A stretch of DNA of 64,000 bases from Martelella radicis (GTDB lineage Bacteria; Pseudomonadota; Alphaproteobacteria; Rhizobiales; Rhizobiaceae): positions 1-64,000 of the forward strand of contig NZ_JACIDZ010000015.1 of NCBI RefSeq assembly GCF_014196625.1, written 5' to 3'. The position numbers were made by a program, and so were the translations under genes. Below are positions 57,948-64,000 of this stretch, one piece after another. The notes under the pieces are model-generated. The model had not been told where the DNA came from. It did not search any database and saw nothing but the letters and a program-made list of their open reading frames with translations. Every line of letters starts with the position of its first letter. Position 1 is the first letter of the stretch.

Positions 57948-58733
57948 ATGATCTGGCTGCGCTATGCCTATGTGGCGCTCGCCCTGTTTCTTACGACCGT
58001 CATCCTCTCGCCATTGCAGATCATCGCGCTCTGGCGCGGCTGGAAACTTGCGCGGAGAATGCCGCGCTACTGGCACATGGTCGCCTGCTTCGTGCTCGGC
58101 ATCCGCATTCATGTCCACGGCGCAATCGAGACGCGCCGGCCGCTGATGCTCTCGGCCAATCATACGAGCTGGCTCGACATCATCGTGCTCGGCCGCGTTG
58201 CCGATGTTGCCTTCATCGCCAAGTCGGAAGTACGCTCGTGGCCGATATTCGGCCTGTTCGCCCGGCTGCAGAACTCCGTCTTCATCGAGCGGACGGACAA
58301 GCGCGGGACCGGCCGGCAGGTCAATTCGATCGCCGAGCGCATGGCGGCCGGCGAGATCATCATCCTCTTTCCCGAAGGAACGACCTCTGACGGCAACCGA
58401 CTGCTGCCGCTCAAATATTCGCTCTTCGGCGCGGCCTCGAGCGCGGTGCCCTATTCGCCGGACGGCACGGTTCACGTCCAGCCGGTGGCCGTCGCTTATA
58501 CCGGCATCCAGGGCATGCCGATGGGCCGGTTCATGCGCCCCGTCGTCGCCTGGCCGGGCGATGTCGCCATGCTGCCCTCGCTTGCCGGCGTCATCAGGGC
58601 GCGGGCTCTGGATGTCGATATCTGTTTCGGCGAAAGCGTGACCTTCGAGGAGGGCACGAAGCGCAAGGAAGCGGCGGCCGAGGTCGAAAGCCGGATGCGA
58701 ACGCTTCTGGCCGAGCGCCTGAGCGGGCGCTGA
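57948..58733 (+). CDS. olsA: Lysophospholipid acyltransferase, OlsA/PlsC type
   Basis: This 261-residue protein has one N-terminal membrane helix ([20 protein letters not shown]) and the acyltransferase motifs NHTSWLD (catalytic HX4D) and FPEGTTSDG. By synteny between rimI and miaB, the position matches the OlsA gene of Sinorhizobium, which acylates lyso-ornithine lipid; a PlsC role in phosphatidic-acid synthesis is the alternative. GGGGAGG stands eight bases before the ATG at 57948, so a GTG at 57939 is rejected. Confidence 0.8.
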   Translation: MIWLRYAYVALALFLTTVILSPLQIIALWRGWKLARRMPRYWHMVACFVLGIRIHVHGAIETRRPLMLSANHTSWLDIIVLGRVADVAFIAKSEVRSWPIFGLFARLQNSVFIERTDKRGTGRQVNSIAERMAAGEIIILFPEGTTSDGNRLLPLKYSLFGAASSAVPYSPDGTVHVQPVAVAYTGIQGMPMGRFMRPVVAWPGDVAMLPSLAGVIRARALDVDICFGESVTFEEGTKRKEAAAEVESRMRTLLAERLSGR

Positions 58734-58810
58734 AACGCGGCGGCAAAAGCCCGGCAGGGTCACGTATTTTTTCATTTTCTCGGAAGCCAAACCGCGTTAA
58801 AAGGCCCGCC

Positions 58811-60193
58811 ATGACACAGGAAACGACGACAGTGATCCGGCAGGACGCCACCAACCAGCGCAAGGTCTTCATCAAGACCTATGGCTGTCAGATGAATGTC
58901 TACGACAGCGAACGCATGGGCGAGGCGCTGGCCGCCGACGGCTATCAGCCGACCGAGGTCATCGAGGATGCCGACCTGATCCTGCTCAATACCTGTCACA
59001 TCCGCGAAAAGGCGGCGGAGAAGGTCTATTCCGCGCTCGGGCGTTACCGCGACCTGAAGGCTTCCCGCGCCCGCGAGGGCCGTGAAACGCTTATCGGCGT
59101 CGCCGGCTGCGTTGCCCAGGCGGAGGGCGAGGAAATCCTGCGCCGCGCGCCCGACGTCAGCGTCGTCATCGGCCCGCAGACCTATCACCGCCTGCCGGAG
59201 GCGCTGCGTCGCGCCAAGACCGGCGAGCGGGTGGTCGACACCGAATATGCGGTCGAGGACAAGTTCGACTATCTGCCGAAGAAGGAACGCGGCATCCGCC
59301 CGAAGAACGTCTCGGCGTTTCTGACGGTGCAGGAGGGCTGCGACAAGTTCTGCACCTTCTGCGTCGTGCCCTATACGCGCGGCGCGGAGATTTCCCGCTC
59401 GCGCAGGCAGATCGTGGACGAGGCAAAGCGCCTTGCCGAAAACGGCGTGCGCGAGATCACGCTTCTCGGCCAGAACGTCAATGCCTGGCACGGCGAGGGG
59501 CCGGACGGCGCCGAATGGGGGCTCGGCGAGTTGCTGTTCGACCTCGCGAGCGTCGATGGCATCGACCGGTTGCGCTACACGACCAGCCACCCGCGCGACA
59601 TGGACGAGAGGCTGATGGCCGCTCACCGGGAACTGCCGGAGCTGATGCCCTATCTGCATCTTCCGGTTCAGGCCGGATCCGACCGTATCCTGAAGGCGAT
59701 GAACCGCCGTCACACGGCCGCCGAATACCTGGCGCTGATCGAGCGCATCCGTGCCGCGCGTCCTGACATCGCCATGTCGGGTGATTTCATCGTTGGTTTC
59801 CCCGGCGAGACGGAAGAGGATTTCCAGGCGACGCTCGATCTCGTTGAACAGGTGCGTTACGCGCAGGCCTTCTCGTTCAAATATTCGCCGCGTCCGGGCA
59901 CGCCCGGCGCCGAGCTTGGCGATCAGGTGCCGGAAGCCGAAAAGGCAGATCGGCTGCAGCGGCTGCAGGCGCTGCTGTCGCGCCACCAGCTCGAATTCGC
60001 CCAGTCGCGGATCGGTATGGAGATGGACATTCTGCTGGAAAAGCCCGGCCGCAATCCCGGCCAGCTTGTCGGCCGTTCGCCCTGGCTGCAATCGGTCGTC
60101 ATCGATGCCGGCGATGCGGTGGTCGGCGACATGGCGCGGGTCCGGATAACGGATGCTTCCGCCAACAGCCTGGCGGCGGTTCGCCTCGATTGA
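58811..60193 (+). CDS. miaB: tRNA-2-methylthio-N6-dimethylallyladenosine synthase
   Basis: MiaB is a radical SAM methylthiotransferase acting on A37 of tRNA. This 460-residue protein has the N-terminal UPF0004 domain ([42 protein letters not shown], with three cysteines), the radical SAM motif [16 protein letters not shown] and a C-terminal TRAM domain. It is full length. It belongs to the rimI-olsA-miaB-phoH-ybeY order. Confidence 0.97.
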   Translation: MTQETTTVIRQDATNQRKVFIKTYGCQMNVYDSERMGEALAADGYQPTEVIEDADLILLNTCHIREKAAEKVYSALGRYRDLKASRAREGRETLIGVAGCVAQAEGEEILRRAPDVSVVIGPQTYHRLPEALRRAKTGERVVDTEYAVEDKFDYLPKKERGIRPKNVSAFLTVQEGCDKFCTFCVVPYTRGAEISRSRRQIVDEAKRLAENGVREITLLGQNVNAWHGEGPDGAEWGLGELLFDLASVDGIDRLRYTTSHPRDMDERLMAAHRELPELMPYLHLPVQAGSDRILKAMNRRHTAAEYLALIERIRAARPDIAMSGDFIVGFPGETEEDFQATLDLVEQVRYAQAFSFKYSPRPGTPGAELGDQVPEAEKADRLQRLQALLSRHQLEFAQSRIGMEMDILLEKPGRNPGQLVGRSPWLQSVVIDAGDAVVGDMARVRITDASANSLAAVRLD

Positions 60194-60441
60194 GGCGCGG
60201 TTGGCGATCTGTGACGTGTCCGTGAAATCTTGGGGCTTGCCTGAAATTTGCTTCACAAACAGCAGAATCGCGTTTAGCCTTTCTTCATGAAGAGAGATTG
60301 GCGAACAAAGACTCACATTTCTGCCGCTTTACCTCTGTCGTTGACTGAACGATTTCCTATGTATCGCACCAGGGACGCTGCGCATGCCGGGTCTGAAACC
60401 GGCAGGCAATGTCATTTTCTTTTTCCAGGGAGCCGGACCGC

Positions 60442-61488
60442 TTGAACGCTACTGAAATGGTTGCAAAGCACGAAATCCAGGCGGGGTCGTCTGCGGACGC
60501 CAGCCATTTTGTCCTGACCTTCGAGAACAACCGCCACGCCAGCGAATTGTTCGGCCAGTTCGATGAGCACCTGAAATTGCTGGAAAACCAGCTTTCCGTC
60601 ACGGCGGTGGCACGGGGAAACTCGGTCGCGCTTTCCGGCTCGACGCTCGCCACGCATCAGGCGAGGCGCGCGCTCGATTATCTTTATGACCAGTTGCAGA
60701 AAGGCGTTCAGTTGGAAAAGTCCGATGTCGAGGGGGCAATCCGAATGGCCCAGGCCGCCGACGACCAGTTGACGCTTCCGACCCTGGAACGCAAGGCCCG
60801 GCTGTCGATGTCGCAGATTTCGACGCGCAAGAAATCGATTGCCGCCAGAACGCCGGCGCAGGACGCCTATATCCGCGCCATGGAGCGCAATGAACTGGTC
60901 TTTGGCGTCGGCCCGGCCGGTACGGGCAAGACCTATCTTGCGGTCGCCCACGCTGCCCAACTTCTGGAGCGTGGCGCGATCGAAAAGATCATCCTGTCGC
61001 GCCCGGCCGTGGAAGCGGGCGAGCGGCTCGGCTTTCTGCCGGGCGACATGAAGGAAAAGGTCGATCCCTATCTGCGGCCGCTCTATGACGCGCTTTACGA
61101 CATGATTCCCGGTGAGCGGGTGGAGCGGGCAATGACGGCCGGCGTGATCGAGATCGCGCCACTTGCCTTCATGCGCGGGCGCACGCTCACCAATGCCGCG
61201 GTCATTCTGGACGAGGCGCAAAACACGACGTCGATGCAGATGAAGATGTTCCTGACGCGGCTCGGCGAAAATTCGCGCATGGTGGTCACCGGCGATCCGA
61301 GCCAGGTCGACCTGCCGCGCGGCGTCAAGTCCGGCCTCGTAGAGGCGCTCTCGGTGCTTGACGGCGTTGAAGGCGTGTCGACCAACAGGTTCACCGACAA
61401 GGATGTCGTTCGCCATCCACTCGTCGCCCGCATCGTTGCGGCCTATGAGGGCCGTCTCGTGCCTTCCACGGGCGAAAAAGACGACTGA
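60442..61488 (+). CDS. phoH: PhoH-like ATPase (probable TTG start)
   Basis: PhoH-like proteins are P-loop ATPases linked to RNA metabolism and paired with YbeY. Walker A is [18 protein letters not shown], and Walker B region [19 protein letters not shown]. The TTG at 60442 gives [13 protein letters not shown], close to rhizobial relatives that begin MNAxE, and AGGGAG lies nine bases upstream. An ATG at 60409 adds 11 residues and has no good ribosome-binding site. The protein is 348 residues. Confidence 0.94.
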   Translation: MNATEMVAKHEIQAGSSADASHFVLTFENNRHASELFGQFDEHLKLLENQLSVTAVARGNSVALSGSTLATHQARRALDYLYDQLQKGVQLEKSDVEGAIRMAQAADDQLTLPTLERKARLSMSQISTRKKSIAARTPAQDAYIRAMERNELVFGVGPAGTGKTYLAVAHAAQLLERGAIEKIILSRPAVEAGERLGFLPGDMKEKVDPYLRPLYDALYDMIPGERVERAMTAGVIEIAPLAFMRGRTLTNAAVILDEAQNTTSMQMKMFLTRLGENSRMVVTGDPSQVDLPRGVKSGLVEALSVLDGVEGVSTNRFTDKDVVRHPLVARIVAAYEGRLVPSTGEKDD

Positions 61489-61490
61489 CC

Positions 61491-61997
61491 ATGCCGGACT
61501 TCGACTATCAGGTCAGCCGCGAAGCCGACGGCTGGCCCGAGGATGAGGCGCTTGAGGCCTTCGCAGCCCGCGTGATCGGTGCGGCGTCCGCCTATCTGGC
61601 GGAGGCGGAAGGTCAGCCGTTTCCCGAAGATCCGCCCGAATTGTCGCTGGTCTTTGCCGATGATGCGATGATCCGGGAGATCAACGCGGAGTGGCGGAAC
61701 AAGGACAGCGCGACGAATGTTCTCTCCTTCCCGGCCTTTCCGGTGACCCCCGGCGCGATGCCGGGACCGATGCTCGGCGATATCGTGATTGCCTATGAGA
61801 CGGTCGCGCGCGAGGCCGAAACGCTCGAAAAGAGCTTCGACGATCATCTGACCCATCTTCTGGTGCATGGATTTCTGCATCTTTTGGGGTATGATCATAT
61901 CGAAAACGAAGAGGCGGAGGTCATGGAAGGGCTGGAGACTCGCATTCTTGCCACACTTGACCTATCTGATCCCTATCAGGGCAGCGACCCTCTCTAA
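61491..61997 (+). CDS. ybeY: Endoribonuclease YbeY
   Basis: YbeY is a zinc endoribonuclease for 16S rRNA 3'-end maturation and ribosome quality control. This 168-residue protein carries the three-histidine zinc motif [24 protein letters not shown] is the other signature. It starts two bases after phoH and is followed by the CorC-like gene after 13 bp. Confidence 0.96.
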   Translation: MPDFDYQVSREADGWPEDEALEAFAARVIGAASAYLAEAEGQPFPEDPPELSLVFADDAMIREINAEWRNKDSATNVLSFPAFPVTPGAMPGPMLGDIVIAYETVAREAETLEKSFDDHLTHLLVHGFLHLLGYDHIENEEAEVMEGLETRILATLDLSDPYQGSDPL

Positions 61998-62010
61998 CGC
62001 CTAAGGAACG

Positions 62011-63231
62011 ATGAACCAGCAACAGATCGCACCGCTTGCAGAAAGCGGTCAGGATACCGAAGACGGATCCTCGCTCGACGAACCCAACAGTCCGGTTTCG
62101 GACAGGAATTCCAACAAGCACACTGGCTCGCCGCTCAGAGGCCTTCTGCTGCGCTTCCGGCGCAACGGACATGCGGGCTCGCGCCTGCGCGAGGACCTCG
62201 AGGACGCGCTGTCGACCGAGAGCGCCGGCGACAGCGACTTCTCGCCCGAAGAGCGGGCGATGCTCAACAATATTCTCAGCTTCCGCGAGGTTCGGGTCGA
62301 GGACGTGATGGTGCCGCGCGCCGATATCGACGCGGTGGAGCAGGGCACGACGATTGGCGACCTCTTGCTGATCTTCGAGAACTGCGGCCACTCGCGCATG
62401 CCGGTGTTCTGCGAGACGCTGGATGACCCGCGCGGCATGGTGCATATCCGCGATCTTCTCGCCTATCTTTCCAAGCAGGCGCGCGGGAGACGCCGGGCCC
62501 GTCCCGCCAATGCGCGTGACGCGGCAAAGTCGAGCGCGGCCAAGGGCGGCGAGGTCAAGCCCGCCGAACGCCAGTCGAGAGCGCAGCAGAACCCGCTCGA
62601 CCTCGGCAAGGTTAACCTCGACAAGACCGTGGCCGAAGCCGGCATCATCCGGCCGGTGCTGTTCGTGCCGCCCTCCATGCTCGCCTCCGACCTGTTGCAG
62701 CGCATGCAGGCCGGCCGCACGCAGATGGCGCTGGTGATAGACGAATATGGCGGGACCGACGGCCTTGTCTCCCACGAGGACATCGTGGAGATGGTGATCG
62801 GCGAGATCGATGACGAGCATGACAGCGAGGAGGCGATGTTCACGCGCGTCTCCGAGGATGTGTTCCTGGCCGACGCCCGCGTCGAACTCGAGGATATCGC
62901 CGAGGCCATCGGCCCGGATTTCGAGATCGGCGAACATGCCGAGGACGTCGATACGCTCGGCGGATTGATCTTCTCGGCGATTGGTCGCATTCCCGCGCGC
63001 GGCGAGGTGATTCAGGCTCTGCCCGGTTTCGAGGTGCATATCCTCGATGCCGATCCGCGCCGTATCCGTCGCGTCCGGATCCTGCGCAAGCGCGGTCCGG
63101 CGCGCCGTCGCTCGGCCGCAGCCGCGCGCTCCGGCCTTCCGGTGCAGGAAGAGCAGCGCGAGATGGGCGCGGGCGAGGAGGCGGCTTCCGTTCGGGCAGG
63201 GGAACCGGTCGAGGCCAGAGGCGAGGAATAG
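62011..63231 (+). CDS. CorC/HlyC-like CBS-domain protein
   Basis: This 406-residue protein (often labelled hemolysin or CorC) has two CBS domains. The first is around residues 94-152 (VMVPRADIDAVEQGTTIGDL) and the second around residues 209-268 (PVLFVPPSMLASDLLQRMQA), with an arginine/alanine-rich linker of about 50 residues between them. A CorC_HlyC domain follows (around residues 285-360). No membrane helix is seen. It may aid divalent-metal transport or membrane integrity. Its tail is Arg/Ala-rich. It precedes lnt, as in other rhizobia. Confidence 0.88.
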   Translation: MNQQQIAPLAESGQDTEDGSSLDEPNSPVSDRNSNKHTGSPLRGLLLRFRRNGHAGSRLREDLEDALSTESAGDSDFSPEERAMLNNILSFREVRVEDVMVPRADIDAVEQGTTIGDLLLIFENCGHSRMPVFCETLDDPRGMVHIRDLLAYLSKQARGRRRARPANARDAAKSSAAKGGEVKPAERQSRAQQNPLDLGKVNLDKTVAEAGIIRPVLFVPPSMLASDLLQRMQAGRTQMALVIDEYGGTDGLVSHEDIVEMVIGEIDDEHDSEEAMFTRVSEDVFLADARVELEDIAEAIGPDFEIGEHAEDVDTLGGLIFSAIGRIPARGEVIQALPGFEVHILDADPRRIRRVRILRKRGPARRRSAAAARSGLPVQEEQREMGAGEEAASVRAGEPVEARGEE

Positions 63232-63362
63232 AGCCTTTCGCGGTCAGGTCAGTTGCCCGGCATCCGTGAAGATACGTCACTACCTGGAGGCAGGGGGGAG
63301 CCGCGCCTAGACGAAACGCGGCTCTCGCGCCTCTTTGGTGCGCAAAAAGGGTGGACGCTTTC

Positions 63363-64000
63363 TTGAGGCTGGCGCGATATTTTCGGAACCTCGGCCGCTG
63401 GCAAAGGCGTACGGCGCTTTTCGCCTGCGGAGCGCTGTCGACATTCGCGCTGGCGCCATTCGGCGTCATGCCTGTCATGTTCGTTTCGATGCCGGTCCTT
63501 ATCTGGTTGATGGATGGCGCCCTCGAAGCCGCCCGCGGGCGGAGACGCATTCTTGCCGGGTTCGCCGCGGCCTGGTGGTTCGGCTTCGGCTACTTCGTTT
63601 TCGGCCTCTGGTGGCTTGGCGCGGCGCTTCTGAAGGACGCCGCCCTTTACGCCTGGGCGCTTCCTCTCGCGGTCCTGGGCTTTCCAGCCATGCTTGCGCT
63701 TTTTTACGGGCTTGCCGGGGCGCTCGCGGCTCCCTTTTGGCGTGCGGGACCCGTGCGGCTTGTCGCGCTTGCGGCCGCGATGGTTCTCGCCGAGTGGCTG
63801 CGCGGTCATGTGGCGAGCGGATTTCCCTGGAATGCGATCGCCTATACGGCCATGCCGACGCCGCTTTTCATGCAGTCGATCCGGCTTGCGGGCCTCTACG
63901 CGATGGGCGGGTTCGCCGTCTACATTTTCGCCAGTCCGGCGCTCTTGGCCGAGCGGCGCGGCCGGCTTTCAGGTCTTTCCGCGGCGCTCCTTCTGATTGC
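63363..64000 (+). CDS. lnt: Apolipoprotein N-acyltransferase, N-terminal part (partial)
   Basis: Lnt adds the third acyl chain to lipoproteins in the inner membrane. The visible ~212 residues show several hydrophobic helices (ALFACGALSTFALAPFGV; WWFGFGYFVFGLWWLGAAL) and EWLRGHVASGFPWNAIAYT, the region just before the nitrilase-like domain. The start is uncertain: TTG at 63363 (RLARYFRNLGRWQRR) or GTG at 63351, which sits directly on an AAGG. The gene runs past the right edge. Confidence 0.9.
   Translation, partial: MRLARYFRNLGRWQRRTALFACGALSTFALAPFGVMPVMFVSMPVLIWLMDGALEAARGRRRILAGFAAAWWFGFGYFVFGLWWLGAALLKDAALYAWALPLAVLGFPAMLALFYGLAGALAAPFWRAGPVRLVALAAAMVLAEWLRGHVASGFPWNAIAYTAMPTPLFMQSIRLAGLYAMGGFAVYIFASPALLAERRGRLSGLSAALLLI

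Noticed and set aside
60409-60441. ATG start of phoH at 60409
   Set aside because: No ribosome-binding site and not family-like; the TTG at 60442 fits better.
1-64000. CRISPR arrays, tRNA or rRNA genes, transposases, prophage genes
   Set aside because: I looked for evenly spaced repeats, cloverleaf-like sequences and transposase or phage protein motifs and saw none; the repeats found are isolated palindromes. A tRNAscan or HMM search would be decisive.

Overview
The window is a chromosomal, GC-rich segment of an alphaproteobacterium, almost certainly order Hyphomicrobiales (Rhizobiales) and probably Rhizobiaceae-like. The evidence is the protein sequences, the gene order lptC-lptA-lptB-rpoN-hpf-ptsN, the order olsB-mutS-glnD-murJ-trpS-usp-nfu-tsaB-rimI-olsA-miaB-phoH-ybeY-corC-lnt, and several families of short palindromic repeats typical of rhizobial genomes. 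Genus-level placement cannot be settled from sequence alone. Nearly everything is core, housekeeping DNA. No phage, insertion sequence, CRISPR array, tRNA or rRNA gene was seen.

Region 1 (1-15.3 kb, + strand) is the ribosomal-protein superoperon: the end of tuf, then the S10 block (rpsJ to rpsQ), the spc block (rplN to rplO, secY, adk) and the alpha block (rpsM, rpsK, rpoA, rplQ), closed by a strong terminator. Most genes are packed tightly. A few spacers (tuf-rpsJ, rpsC-rplP, rpsQ-rplN, rplR-rpsE, rplO-secY, adk-rpsM) are instead full of stem-loops and are the best candidates for uncharacterised RNA regulation in the window.

Region 2 (15.3-32.9 kb) is a mosaic of small units. These are msrQ/msrP (periplasmic methionine sulfoxide repair), a small HicA/HicB-type pair, ilvD, an LprI-like secreted protein, a Do-type periplasmic protease followed by rarA, a small membrane protein, gpt, a double universal-stress protein, a CinA-like protein, wrbA, an amidase with an SH3-like tail, mnmA, and the leftward group rph - VOC protein - rdgB - hemW - membrane protein. 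Palindromic repeats of four kinds sit in the spacers.

Region 3 (33.8-45.4 kb) holds the heat-shock regulator hrcA and grpE, then the leftward lptC-lptA-lptB-rpoN-hpf-ptsN cluster (lipopolysaccharide transport, sigma54, ribosome hibernation, nitrogen PTS), and the rightward sppA-ihfB-lapA group followed by two RNA methyltransferases and lspA.

Region 4 (45.6-64 kb, all + strand) carries olsB, mutS, glnD, murJ, trpS, a universal-stress protein, an Nfu-type Fe-S scaffold, tsaB, rimI, an OlsA/PlsC acyltransferase, miaB, phoH, ybeY, a CorC-like CBS protein and the start of lnt. olsB and the OlsA candidate together would give complete ornithine-lipid synthesis.

I found no clearly new multigene system. 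The points most worth follow-up are the highly structured adk-rpsM leader, a canonical sigma54 promoter that points away from rpoN, a Pho-box-like site before olsB, a pair of 153-bp inverted-copy repeats, and hemW, which has no ATG/GTG/TTG start in frame.
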